Source: Phoronis australis (taxonomy: Eukaryota; Phoronida; Phoronidae). From it: a DNA stretch of 64,000 bases. The DNA lies in contig NMRA01000090.1 in NCBI GenBank assembly GCA_002633005.1, positions 792,736 to 856,735 on the forward strand, written 5' to 3'. Shown one piece after another: positions 1 to 12,548 of the stretch. The position numbers and the translations under genes are program-made. Position 1 is the stretch's first letter; the number at the start of each line of letters is the position of its first letter. Under the pieces are notes generated by a model. That model saw nothing but the letters and a program-made list of their open reading frames with translations. It was not told the DNA's origin and made no database searches.

Positions 1-1113
1 TATGTTTCTGTGGTGCTTTAAGCAACTGGTGTATAGGATGTGCTTGTATTATGAAGATTACTCACATTTTGCCCCTAGCCTATTGAGGAGACAATGACCA
101 TGCCTTTCCATTTTGCAAAGTATGCCCTCTACTGGCCACTTTATGGTACCAATAAACAACCCTAGAAGGATACCGTATGCGGTGCAATTGTGGGCGCATT
201 TCAACGCTCCGCGTTGCTCTTGTCTTGATAGCACTCAGTGTACGTTTTTTAGCCTTGATAGAAGACTGGCGGCTGGGTACATACAACTCAGCCATCATAA
301 AGTCTTAACCAAATACAAACCTGGCAATATCCAATTTTGGAAAATATCTGCATAGGGTTAATGTTTGTATGAAAAATAAAACTATTGTCCTTGCGATCAT
401 TTTGATGCGATTGTGTGCATTTTGCTGGCGCAACCACCCCAAACAATTAATTTACACTTCCTTGTAAAATTAATGCATTTTTCACTCGGCCATCTCTGAG
501 CATGGCATTTGACTCATTGGATTGTGCAGCTCAGACATGGATAGCAATATTATTAGGCACTGTCTCATCACAACGAATTCAAGAAGCAAAACATGGAGTA
601 TCACACTGAATTCTACATGCGTGTACATTTATCCGCTTTAATCCGATGAAATTTTCGATGCAAAGGGCAACTCTGATGTGTAGCAGTGTGGTAATGGAGG
701 ACCTACTTAGTCTTTTGTCACCTGACAAACCTTTTAATGATATCGAAAGATTTGTTAAAAATTAATTAGATTCAAGCTACAGGAATGGTGATTATCTTCA
801 TTAAATTGCCCATTGTTCCCTGTTGTGACAGACGGTCACTTGCACTCCACCATCAGTACGGGAAATTGCACTCATCTGTCATGACTGAGAAGTGTGGAGC
901 ATTTTGCCTATTTCATTTTTCCCCTGTATTGTTGTTATTATCCTATGAACACCGCAGTAAAGTTGTTCAATAATTTGTCCATAAAAATTAGCTTAATAAA
1001 CCAGGACTGTGCTTGAGGGTATGAGTGTTGGTAGTGTGTTGTGCTGAGAGTTTTGTCTGATGTGTACAACTGAAACAGTTGTTTTACCTGCTCTCTATTG
1101 TTTTATTTTACAG
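1..1113 (+). other. Intron and flank upstream of gene A 3' exons
   Basis: This stretch has no exon that I can support. From about position 228 it matches the intron before exon 9 of the complete GH116-like gene (from about 25167) with only scattered substitutions, so it is very likely the matching intron of gene A. The first 225 bases do not match that intron. They include a dispersed repeat at about 140-225 that also occurs at 23795-23875 and shares the string GTGGGCGCATTTCAA. Exons 1 to 8 of gene A, if they exist, lie left of the window. Confidence 0.6.
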
Positions 1114-3220
1114 GTTCTGGCCTTCTCTGTGGGTCTAGGTATCCTACCACAGGACTTTACCAAATTGGAGAGACATCTGCAGGCAGAGTACAGAATCAAC
1201 AACACTCCGTATGGCATGCTTGTTCTGACTGGTTAGTCATCTTGACAGTGGGAATATCTTGAACGGGACATTTGTTGGCCATAATGGATGGTTAATGTTC
1301 AGTCAATTATAATGCGTCATAGGCTGTTTGCAAACACCTCTTCAGTCTTAAATAAACTCATAGACAGAGATAATCTATAAGAATCTTAATTTAGTCTGGT
1401 TTAAACTCTGAAAATGTTTTGTTGTTAATTTCATCTTTACATGTTTTCATTGCAATTTAGATTAACAAACCGTTTTGATAGCTTTGGAAAGAATATTTTA
1501 ATATCTTTAGCATGCAATCTCATGAAAATTCATTATTGGATTTGAGGTATTCAATGTAGTGCTTGTGTCTCAATTCAGGTCGGTATCCCTACCCTGGGCC
1601 CCGTACAGATAATGCTGTTTGGCAAATGGGAAACCCGAACTGGGCAACTTCCAATATTCACCTGGGAAATGATGTTGACTATGCACTACAGGTGGCTGAA
1701 GTCACCTTGGATGCCTGGAGGTCAAAGGTCAATGACATTTGGAACGTGGCTGGAATTTCAGGCGGTATTGGTACGTGATTTTTCAGGCAACGGATTTTAT
1801 CTACCGTATCGTCGTCATTTATCATGAACATTTGATTGAAAGACATAACTAAAAGTAACTATTTAATGTAATTGTGAACATGTTCAGCACATAACATGGA
1901 GTTCTGGTGCACTGTTGTTGACTACACTGTGACAGTCATCTTAGAATTGTTTATATTGTAGTTGTAGTCAAATAAAACTTGGTTGTAGTGTGATTGTTTT
2001 GAAACAATGTTGACAGCCTTTTCAACATACACCCAAAATGGACATAATACAGTCTTAAGTGACTGACACGCAGTTATCTTCAATTTGAATTAAAATTAAT
2101 TCAAGATAATATAATGTCTTAATTTGTTACTAGGCAACTCTTACGTATGATAGAATTCCATTTGCCTAGTGTTTAAATGAAATCACGCATCATCCGCTGA
2201 AAAAGACTCCCAAGTTTTGACTGTCCACAGCAGGTGTGCCAACTTATCAAGACGGGTTATCACTGACAACAAAATTGTTTTGAAATTAGAATTTTCAAGT
2301 ATTGCAGAATGAATTTGCCAACCATTTTAATTGGAAATTAAATGACTAGGAAGGTCGCCACATGTTTATTTCCCTTTGAAACTTCAGTATTAAAATAAAC
2401 CTTGATTCATGTCAAGTAAGCTCTGAAGAATACACGGTTTTTAATGAAGTTTGATATTGGTTGAAATTAATGTAAATTGTCTTTTTGTTTAATTTGTTGC
2501 AGAGGCTCAGGGGTGGAAATCATTGCATGGCTGTGCTCCAAATTCCACCCGTTACCCTCTGAACCCCGGTTTCGAACCGGCAGACATAAAACCCACAGAC
2601 ATAAAACCCACAGACAGCACTGTGTGCCTATACTACACACGTTCCACACTCGGTCCCCAAAACTCCATTCTAGGGGACCTACCGAATGAGGTGTCTTGTC
2701 CAGGGACTGGAGTTATGGGGACTGTATTCGGAGCATTTTTAGTATGTCAGTTAAGGTGCATAGGTCTGGGGATTTCTATCATGGAGTTGGTACCAGCTGG
2801 TCTGGTACTGGTGTTAATAGAATGGCTTGGTTGGTTGAAGGAGGTATAGCCATGAGATGGTGATAACATTGAAGTCCTATAATATCTTTCACAGGTTATG
2901 GAGCTGAAGGACAGCCTTTGATTACTAGTCACTATGGTTACTTCATGCCGTCATGGCATCTCATCATGGCCTTGACTGGACAACAAGCCAACTTACCCGA
3001 GAAGTCTTTGACCTTTAGGCCAAAGGTCAAAGTTCCGTACCAGTTCCCGGTTCTTTTGGCTGGCAGTGTGGGTGTACTGAGAGCCTCAGCGACACAGTTT
3101 GAGGTCTGCATCCTGATTGGTCGACCTATCACTCTTGCCACACTCTCTGTAGGTGGTATTGAATACCCAGGTGTTCCTCCTGTACTCAATGCTGGAGTCT
3201 GTGTCAGCTGGTCACATTAA
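1114..3220 (+). CDS. GH116-like glycosidase, gene A (3' exons only)
   Basis: Three exons are visible: 1114-1231, 1579-1770 and 2895-3220, ending in TAA. They have the same lengths (118, 192 and 326 nt), phases and splice sites as the last three exons of the complete gene at 12445-27814. They encode the C-terminal part of the catalytic region, with [14 protein letters not shown] near the start of the second exon and SHYGYFMPSW in the last. The second exon's protein is identical to that of the other gene, and the last differs at only a few residues (for example P/S and L/I in GYFMPSWHL). The gene is partial at the window edge. Inference: it is a tandem paralogue or a second haplotype of the same gene. 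Good exon conservation next to introns with indels fits a working gene. Confidence 0.8.
2500..2720 (+). other. Open stretch inside the last intron, probably not an exon
   Basis: After a good acceptor (TTGTTGCAG ending at about 2501) an open frame reads [10 protein letters not shown] and onward, and the same frame exists in the other copy at 27087-27284. No donor of the needed phase is shared by both copies, and in the second copy the frame ends in TGA at 27284. Splicing exon 10 straight to the last exon keeps the frame and gives a GH116-like join ([12 protein letters not shown]), so I left this segment out of the protein. It could be a rare alternative exon. Confidence 0.4.
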
Positions 3221-5117
3221 TACCAGCCCTGTTGGTGAACTTGTTAACTAGCTCTACTCTCAGAGTGTCAGGTGGTTACATTTATACCAGCCATGCTGGT
3301 CAACTAATTGTAAACACTGCTGTGTTCCTAGATCATTTAGGTTTCAGGGATAAACATAATGCACTTTCTCTATATAGTTTAGTTGGAGGCACTTGTGTAA
3401 AAAAAGCTGTAAATATTTTTTTGGCGGAATTTTAAGGGAAGAATTTTTTAATAATTTGGTCACAGTGTTACTTCTGAGTGTTCACTTTCAATCATATTGC
3501 CGCAAATTTATGAAGTTAAACTTTATAGTAAAAAATTCTGTTCTATGTCTGTATAGCTCTGTGTATTGTGAAATACTTATACAAGGAACAGGGAAAACAT
3601 TCCATGAAGATGACTGTTGAGTGGTGGAGTGATTGCATAGCTGGGCAGCTCTTGGCTTCAATTCATGCCTTGATGAGGTGTTGCATTTAAGGCCTTCAGC
3701 AAAATTATGTATCAGTTGAAGAAGATTAATTCAAGCTTAGAACAAAGTGTGTGAATGGTCATCAAATGTAGTTATAGTGCCTTGTTTATTTATAGCAATT
3801 GCTTAGTAGTCAAACTGCTTTACAGCATTTGCTTAATGGTCGAGTTGCCGAGTCACCATTCCATTCAACGCTCAAACATATAATTTTAGGTGGTTGAAAT
3901 AAAAGTTTTAAAAAGGAGCTGGGAGGGTAGTTCAACTGTCAACACCTGTTGTGTTATTGGACTCATCCATTTAACCAAGATCTGATCATTTATAGTCAGT
4001 TTGTACTTAATATTCAGAAACAATTATTGTATTTTTGAAATGTATTTATATTTACAAAAAAATGTATGAACGGTCAAATTGGGCTAGAAGTTTGTTCCAA
4101 AATCTCACCAAATTCTGACAAATAATATCTTTCCAAAATTGCTTATTTTTCATTGCTGTGTATGTTTTCAATTTTCAAAATATTGTCTATAGACCTTTCT
4201 ACGTGCCATTCAAAGGAGGCTGTCATTGTTAAGCTGTCATTCAGTGATTACTCGACTTGTTTTCATTCAGGTGCTGAGAACATCAAGTATCGCAACGATG
4301 TTCAACTCTAGCGAAAATGGGGGTAACACAACTACGGAGGGCAAAATGCAATAGTCTATTGTTAGCTATGGTACAGAGATTGAACACGGAAGTGTTAATT
4401 TGGTGCTAGCTATCTTTGATGGAATAACGAGCAAACAAGCATCACTTGCCAGCCATATTATGTCCTAAATTGATGGAATTTTACTGTATTAACTCTGCAA
4501 AAACTATATATCAAGTCCCTTAGTGGCGTGTTTATATTTTTGTGTTAAAAACTATTTGTACTTTTTACTGCAGTAATTATAACCTGTGTTGAGCGGATTT
4601 TAATTTTGACTTATTTTTATTTTCCTTGCATTAAGCTGAAGTTGAACTCTTGTTTTGCTACGTCCACATGGTAAACACAGCCTTATGTTCAACAGGCTGA
4701 CATTGAGTCACCTAAATGTGTCTCATTGAAGTACACAGAATGATACACTCGCTGGTCCAACCATCCAACATTGTTATTAGGCATTATTTCCCTAGAATAT
4801 CAAAGTTCCATACTTTCAATACAAATCCAAGAGGAATCACTTTTGGGGTAACTTCTTAGGGACACTGATACACAAAACACTGATCTAGTCAATATATTTC
4901 AGCAAATAGCAGTTCCAGCCATTTATAGCCCATAATACCAAAAGCAAAAAGATAAAGGCCGTCCATTTGCATAATGTGAAATAGGTTAGCACACAACCAA
5001 AATGTAAAGCAGTTTTGGACATCAGAAATGTTCTTCTGGTGTAATGCTTGAAATATATGTGAAACAACAGTTTGACACTGGTGATGACCATACAGGCCAG
5101 AAAATGCATGGATATAC

Positions 5118-5345
5118 TTCTTCCCATACCAAAAAAGCCTTCCTGCAAACACTTGCCGCAAAGCTGCGGCAAGCTTGCTGCAAAAGTTTCTGCAAACCAG
5201 ATGCAAACACGTAGAATCAACTCTGACCAAAGAGTGGATGCAAATTTCCTGCAACCCAGCCGCAAACATGCAGCAAACTTTTACCATGCAAATGAAGTTT
5301 GTCGCAAGCTTGCAGCAAACATCTTCATGGGGTTATCTAGAAGTT
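5118..5345. repeat. GCAAAC-rich repeat array, copy 1
   Basis: The array consists of imperfect short words such as CTTGCCGCAA, GCGGCAAGCTTGC and TGCAGCAAAC, many of them self-complementary around AAGCTT. It begins with TTCCCATACCAAAA at the exact point where the segmental duplication ends. The same words in the opposite orientation, ending in TTTTGGTATGGGA, occur at 8130-8465. It has no coding potential. Confidence 0.7.
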
Positions 5346-8129
5346 TCTGCGAACCACCAGAAAAAATATTGGATACTTGAATTGTGGCATGAATAATTTA
5401 ATGTAGAAATGCCAGCTGACAAATACATAATTTTTATTGCATGCCCGCTTGTTAAAGCAAGAAAATGCACACTGGATTTAACATAATTTTCAGTCTGATG
5501 CATAATGACTAGAAATTAAAACTTACATGACAATGAATAACAGAAACTATAAAAGTGTCTACAGTGGCAATTAGTAATAATACTTGTATTACAATCAAAA
5601 TTGTGTCGAGAGAACAACTTGAATGTATGCCAAGCTTTAATTACAATATACCGAGATGTTTTATTCTTAACGCACGACAAAATCTATAATAATTGTAACA
5701 ACGATATTATTTAATTGACTAAACTAACAACAGCAACACAGAGCGTTGAAATGCACCCAACGGGATGTTTATTAGCATTGAAAATGGCGCAAAATATGTC
5801 GAATGCCAGTGGAGAAAATCGTGAAATCTGACTTTCCCCCTTGGAAAGGCATGCTTAGAACAGCATGTCGAGCATATTTAAGCATTTTATTTTAAATTAC
5901 CTCATTACTTGTCAACTGAAAAAAATCACTCTTAACAATTATAAACGTATTTATTTTTCCCATGTTCATCTAAAATACTTGAAAACTGTCGAATACTTCA
6001 TCGATTACTATTTTTGCTTCCCAATATGGTTTCATGATACATCAGTCTACTGAATGGGCTATTATTGAACTTGTGGGCCTATGTTGAAATTTGCAATATT
6101 TCGACTATAGCGATATCATCCAATAACATCATTCATTTATCTAAGACATCAACCATAGATTATACCTTTCTATTCTACAATATTACCATGGTGTTGAAAA
6201 GAACAACTACAGAGGTTATATCCAGTTATTACCATACTAATGGACGTTCTAAACACATTCTACTCCAGACTAATATGCATTACAGCAATCGGAGGTGTTC
6301 CATAGGGTTCATATGGGATGATCGCTAGTGTTTTCATCCATGTTTGTTCGACCTGCAACCTTGAGATGCTGTGTACGCTATTTGTTCCAGTGTTTTCAAC
6401 TCAAACTTGTTGCCTCGTAACCTCTGCAGTGTCTCTGCCTTTCACCAAGTACATTATGTCACTCAATATTCACAAACCTAAAATATGAATGCCATTTCAC
6501 TTTCCACAAAAAGGCATTTGTGATAGCATTATTAGAATCTCCATTACGTTTTAAGTCGAACTTTTGCTCTTCTGCTCGTGTATGAACAGACAGTTAAACT
6601 TGTGTTCAATAGTTTGACTGCAGACTGAGAATGCGCATGACTGAAGGTGATGGCAGTTAAAACACCTACCAGTAGTTAAATATACAATATGCTAATCTTA
6701 TTTTGTGCCCAATAGTTACCATGCATATAACCAAAATAAAAATTTGTTGTTCACGGTGAATCAAACAGTCAGAGAACGATGTGAAAATTGACACAAACTT
6801 AAGTTTTACACTCTCAATTAAGTGATTATTTTGACGGACTGGTTACATGTAACTTGACAATGTTTTGGAAACTAGTTGATTCTGGTCTCAACCCCAGTTA
6901 ACTCATTTGATATCTGTGCTGTACTTTTCCCTAACCATTGTAACCTCCAATTTGGCTGAATCTGTAAGAAAATCAACTTCCTTTTGTTTGTAAGACCAAA
7001 ACTACTGATTCATGAATGAAGTCTAAGTAATTTTACTTAACAATCACATCAATATAAATACAATTTCAAATTCAAAACTCACATCCATACAGTTCTTCAG
7101 TTATCCATGTAGAGTCTAGGCTGTACCAAAACCGTTTGAATTTGGTTCAAATGAAAGCTTATAGGTCACTTCCCAGGCATGTAACCTTGAAAACCACATG
7201 CTTTCCTTGATAACAGTCACAGATCAACATGTGGCTGGGCTAGCATAATTTAAATAAACAGTCAACAGCCCTAGAGGCATTAAACATTAATGTATTTCAA
7301 GAGGCATTCCTTGAAAACTGTCCTAGCAGTTCAACATGTAGGTGGGCTAGTATGATTAAAGTGAACAATAACCCTAGAAGCATAAAACAATAATATAAGG
7401 ACGCTAGTGAAATCAAATTTCTTATTTTTTTTCATAAATAATGTGGCAGTACCACAAGAATCCCGAGATCCAAGTCCATACCATAGCTGCTGAACGACAA
7501 TATTTTGAAAAAATTGTGAGTCTTCACAACAATGCTAAATGTCCTTGAAAAATCAAAATGAGTAACATTTGGCAATTATTTTTGTCCGAAATAGACAAAA
7601 TTTTACTGTAGCTACAGACTGGCAGCTACTACCTGATTATGAGATAATTTTAAATGTTGGAAAAGTACAAATTGCTCTAAATGCTAATACTTGCACATTT
7701 GGTAAAACTGGATCATATATTTGTGTATGGTTTGTAGTGATATTTATTGTGCTTGTTTACACAACAGGCAGGTAACGCTGCCTTTGTTGTTTTAAAGCAA
7801 TTGCATTTAATATTTTGCTGTACTGGCTTTGACAGCAGTATGAAAGGAAAATGAAAACTTGTTAAGTATAGAGACTGAATAAAAAACAAAGAACATACAG
7901 ATGCAGTTATATTCTCTAGTGTTTTAGGTCGCATTTGGTCATCTTTGAGCATTTGCTGTTTTTTACAGTGTAACTTACCCAACAATAGGTCACATTTAGG
8001 TAAGTAATCTAAAATAAGTAACTGCCCTGCTTAGGTTCTGGGATTTGAGGTTTCTTTGAAATTTAGAAAATAAAAAAAATTACAATTTCTAACATTGTCA
8101 CAATATTAATGCTAACACTTTATACATTG
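5346..8129. other. Intergenic, no gene recognised
   Basis: This is AT-rich sequence with only short, unconvincing open frames. One degenerate tandem pair lies at about 7195-7400 (period near 118 bp; both units contain a form of TCAACATGTGGCTGGGCTAG). The stretch lies between two oppositely oriented GCAAAC-rich arrays and may be the interior of one larger element bounded by them. I see no transposase or reverse transcriptase frame in it. Confidence 0.5.
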
Positions 8130-8465
8130 AAGTTTACTGCAAATTTCGTGCAAGCACTTTTTCACCTATTCCTCAGAACACTTTTCACCAATGAAGTTTC
8201 CTGCAACTTTCCCGCAAACACTTTTCAACAATAAAGTTTCCTGCAACTTTCCCGCAAACACTTTTTCAAACACCAAGTTTGCCGCAACATTCCTGCATGC
8301 TTCAGTGTTTGCAGCAAGGTTGCGGCAATGTGTGCGGCAGAGTTGCGGGTAGCGGCAAACTCCTGCAAATTTTGCGGCTGGTTTGCTGCAAACAAAATTG
8401 TTTGCCGCAAGCTTGCGGTATGTTTGCTACAAGCTTGCGGCAAACATGGTCTTTTGGTATGGGAG
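8130..8465. repeat. GCAAAC-rich repeat array, copy 2 (opposite orientation)
   Basis: Tandem units containing TTTCCTGCAACTTTCCCGCA occur at 8195-8260, followed by denser self-complementary words such as TTTGCCGCAAGCTTGCGG. The array ends in TCTTTTGGTATGGGA, the reverse complement of the opening of the array at 5118. The next base begins the dispersed copy shared with 41925. Short open frames on both strands here are by-products of the repeat. Confidence 0.7.
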
Positions 8466-10068
8466 GTTTCCAATGCAACTTCAATTTTTTCATGGAAATC
8501 TTGAAAGTCATAATTTTTATAACCCCTATTGCAAAAGAGGAATAATTTTTGAAATAATTCCTAAACAGCATTTTGGAGAATAATGCATAAAGCATTCTAG
8601 CTGACAGTTGTATATGAATCCAATGAGCCATTTCTGAGATATGATGTACAGTTCCAAGGTTAGCCCAATTAAGATATATTTCTAGGAGCCTACATAAGTT
8701 TATAAAATGTTTTAACCGACTATAGGCCAACATCTGTCACAAACTTTCAACATTCAGCTTTACTTTGTTTGCCCCATAGCAAAATCTTTGTTTTTCCTAG
8801 TAGCTGCTTTTAAAAAAGTTTGACGATTGGATTTTGTGTAAATAGGTCTTGTAGATAATTCAGAAGAACAACTGGACTACTTCTTTTTGTTTACATTCAG
8901 AATGTTACTGAATTACGCCCAGAGTAGTGCCCCAGTTAGAGTTTGTATATTTTCAGTCACAAACTGATACATTTGGATAGCTTACAATAAGCTTCCATTG
9001 GTGCATTGGTGTTTTACAGAAAAATTTTGTACAGTTAACACCTACAATATATAGGCAACATTTTAAACATTTTTATTTACTCTGAAAGCTTTCACATGTA
9101 GGCAATGCCATATTTCTGAGAAATTCAAAAGGCAAGCTAAATAAGGGTATCGTACACCCGACCTTGGACGTGAGTGGATTAAATAAATGATTGTAAATTG
9201 CCATGAAAAGGGATTGCCAGATTTTAGTACAAAATTGACTTTGCAAAACTTATTAGTATCAATATGCTTCAGAACTTACAAACCAAGGGTAATGAATGTG
9301 TTGCAAATTAATCAATGGATAATTAATAAAATATTCGCCGAGAAAGTTCCAATCAATCTCTGATCATGCACCCGCCGCACAAGAGCACTTCCAAAAATGC
9401 ACTGGTGGCTAATGACTACTGTTTTGTATGAGTGAACTGAGTTTCTCAATTATTTCCTTCTTGAAGCAATATCATTTCATTCAACAAACTCGTACTTGTG
9501 ACTTAGTTGTTGTCGAAACTTTATCTTAACCACAAAGAACGAAGTTCACTGCAATTGCAAGGAAATGGAGATTCGATGAATGTATCACTTCAATGACATC
9601 ACTTGCAAAGCTGTAATATCAAAATATTTATAATATTTTTTTTGTTAATTTCTGCCGCTGACTACATATCTAAGATTCATTAGTAACCAGCCCTAAAGTA
9701 ACATGTACAGATAACCTGACTTAGCCAGCAACAGATAGCTTTTCCTTACACACTAAGCATAGTGGAAAATACAGAGTAAAACGGATTAAATTTTTATCTG
9801 CTCTTACTTTTATCTAGTGTCCTTCAGGGTATTTCTCATTGATAACTTAAACGAAGCCAGGCAACAATTTTTCAAAACAACTCCATGTTAAATGTTTGGT
9901 TCAGATCAAGATCTTGTACTCAAGCTAAAGCTACGTCACCTCAGTTGATATTTTTCAAGCTTAAATTTCCTAGCTCTGTTAATTTGAACTTAGAACTGGA
10001 GGAATGGAATGCCAACTCCCCCGCATGTCCCATGCACGAAACACACAAATGTGTGAACACAAAACACG
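8466..10068. repeat. Dispersed 1.6-kb repeat, copy 1
   Basis: It matches 41925-43742 in the same orientation over nearly its full length, with frequent single-base differences and small indels. The other copy lies in an intron of the CEP70-like gene and carries an extra segment of about 225 bp. There is no open frame of note and no clear terminal inverted repeat. It may be a non-autonomous transposon family or an old segmental copy. Confidence 0.8.
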
Positions 10069-12444
10069 TCTTTAAAAGTTTGCGTTCATTATTTTATCCC
10101 CCATCTCATTGTATTGACCCCATGTAGACAAAATAATTATCACGACGTCATCAATGTGCTGGCCAGAGAACGTTTGTCTACGACCCCCTCCCCTTTATAC
10201 ATCGTAGTGTACTAGGACCATCTCCCACTGTTAGTTTTCAGGTTCTTAGGCTGAATTCGTGGCTCCATCTAACGCCAGTGATGTGAGAATGCGGTGAAAA
10301 CTGCGCGTACAATGTAGTCGAGAGAGCGTCACACGCCTTTTACATCTATCGCGTATCCTCTCCGCAATATTTACACAATAGCACATCATACCGAGTCTGA
10401 AAATGCGGTGTTTTTGAGTTTTTAACTAATAAAACCAATGCCATTCCTGGCTCAAATTGCTCTCTGGACGTCATGTTTCACCAATAATGACACGCTACGG
10501 TTGTACAAGATGTTGTCTGTTGATTCTATAGCACGCAAGTCGTGATCAAATAATAGCTCTATAATTAATGTATTTCAGAGGCTATATTCTGATCACGTAG
10601 TTTCACATTACAAATCACTTTTCTTTGAAAGCTAAATATTGCACGGTCTTGAAATTGGAGTTGGTTAACAAGATTACGATTAGTATCTTATTAAGTTAAA
10701 ACACCGACAGCATGTACAGATTCCAGGGGTGGAAAACAACTGTAACGGTTGCCATGGGGATGCATCTTTATCACACACCGCGAAAACTCTTACCACGCAC
10801 AAAAAATAATTTTAGTGTACTATTGGCCAAAACGAGACGTAGAATCTTCTGAGAACGTGCACTTTGGACGCTTGCTCTAAAATTGTCTGTGGTAAAAGAG
10901 CTCGAATGTAATTTTGAATTTTATGCGTGTAATGTTTTTTGTTGGAAGTTTGATGTAAAAGTTATAGTCAGGTTCACTATGTCCACATTTTGACACTCGT
11001 TTGGGAAAAATGGAAATTATATATTTTTGGAAACCTCATGGAATGACCATTTGCAAATGAATTGATTCCATTTTGGCAGCCATTTTAGAGGCCATCTTGG
11101 GTTTTCAAAAATGACTCGAATAAAATATCCTCAATATCTCTGCTCTTGGGTCACTTAAAATGTTAGTTTCCATGGCTACATCAGCATTTTTTATCAAGTT
11201 TATTGATTTTTTTCAAAAATGACGCACGTAAAATACATTTTGCTCTGCTCTAAAGTATCTTGGAATGTGAGTTTTAAAAACTGCACCCGCATTTTGTGGG
11301 GCAAGGCATTGGAAAACATTTCTAAAATGCAAATGATGTCTCAACAGGCAACTAACACACCACAGGTTGTCATTATTAGTCTAGTCTGTTGTTACTCCCC
11401 TGTAACTGACAGTGTCTGTGTATCATTACTTGGTGGCCACTGTTTTTGCTTCTGTGTATGGTGTTTTATGAACGCCGAAACATGTCAAGCCGGCTTAAAT
11501 CCATTGTTGTTCTTATTAATATGTGCTAGGAGTTTTTCAACAAGACATTTTTGAGTTTGTTAAAATCATGTTACTGTACTTTGCTACATGTGCGAAGTCA
11601 GAGATTTGTTTTCTGTGTGTTCTGCATGATAAACGAAAAGTTTAACCCATACCATTGTCGCACGTGTTTTTACGTGTCTTGCGTAGCTAAGTGTGCGTAT
11701 TTGCATAAATTATTGTTATTTTTAATTGTTTCTATAATTATTCATTTGTGCAGTGTTTACTTGCGTACTTGCATAATTCGATTTCTGAGCAGTGAGATGT
11801 TATCTGCAGTATACCTATATATCGTGTTGGAGCAAAACAACAGACTCGGGGGGGCTTCATTCTTTTATCGTCAGGAGTATAAGTGACAGTAGTAGCAGTA
11901 GGTAAACTGAAATGTAAAAAGAGAAATAAGCCAAAGTTACACTGCTGCCGGGCGCTTTCAAGTGCAACATCTCCCGTTCGACCAAAAAACGCTGTCAGAA
12001 CGTTTTTGTGTACGTTGTGGCGGCAAACATTTCACCCTTGCGTTTTGACCCAAATGCCTTGCTAAAGTTTTATCCGCGTCTTCGGTGTCGCCAGCCGAGG
12101 GTGAATTATTCTTCTGACTGTTTTACGGTAAACACGGACCCGGCTGCAACAACTTTGACAATCCGCAGCGCAGCAATTTATTTCCAGGTGCATATTGTGC
12201 CAAAGTTATTTCTCCCATGGCAGTGTGTTTTTCTCACTGTTACCTATCATCACTGAGAGCAGTCCATTCACGAAAGACGTTTCGCACCACGTGACAAGCA
12301 TGTGTGAGCGATCACATGATCACTCTAAAATCTCCTGTAGGAGGCGTAGGTCAGACACCTCTGTTTTGTTCTGTCAACAGCGTTTGCTGTTTACCTGTAT
12401 ACTGGCTTAAAAATTCAGTGCAGCTGAGTTAATGTTGTACAGCG
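10069..12444. promoter_or_regulatory. 5' flank of the GH116-like gene
   Basis: This stretch lies between the dispersed repeat and the start codon at 12445. Overlapping open frames at 11219-12410 have no recognisable domain and change frame repeatedly, so I do not call them genes. The promoter and 5' UTR of the GH116-like gene should lie here, but I see no decisive core-promoter motif. Confidence 0.35.
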
Positions 12445-12548
12445 ATGCTGAGCTTAAAACTCTTCCTCATTTATACTACCATTCACACGTTATGGGTTGA
12501 CCAAGCATCAGCAAAAGGTGAAGACAACATCGCAGAGAAATTGATGAG
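12445..12548 (+). CDS. Exon 1 of gene B, signal peptide
   Basis: The ATG at 12445 opens a frame with a short hydrophobic stretch ([16 protein letters not shown]) and a good cleavage context, ASA before KGED, after residue 23. The exon ends in AG before GTGAGC with two bases of an Arg codon. The exon at 18332 supplies the missing G and continues in frame. No other upstream exon candidate fits the phase. The 5.8-kb intron that follows is filled with transposon debris, so an undetected small exon cannot be fully excluded. Confidence 0.75.

Larger units (their letters stand above)
228..5118. repeat. Segmental duplication, copy 1
   Basis: This block matches 25167-29694 along its whole length, in exons, introns and about 1.9 kb of 3' flank, with small substitutions and several indels. 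The largest indel is about 360 bp present here at roughly 1990-2350 and missing from the other copy. The block ends at about 5118, where the sequence changes to a GCAAAC-rich array. Both copies carry AATAAA about 0.68 kb after the stop codon (here near 3897), a possible polyadenylation signal. Confidence 0.9.

Noticed and set aside
2467-2849. Overlapping open frames on both strands in the last intron of gene A
   Set aside because: They are not conserved as frames in the second copy, have no shared donor, and leaving them out gives an in-frame GH116 protein.
4885-5287. Minus-strand frames of 126 and 132 codons
   Set aside because: They run through the duplicated flank into the GCAAAC-rich array. 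The equivalent frames in copy 2 (29464-29776) differ, so they are not genes.
11219-12410. A string of plus-strand frames before gene B, including two of 111 codons
   Set aside because: They shift frame repeatedly, show no domain or splice support, and their Cys-rich content looks like chance.
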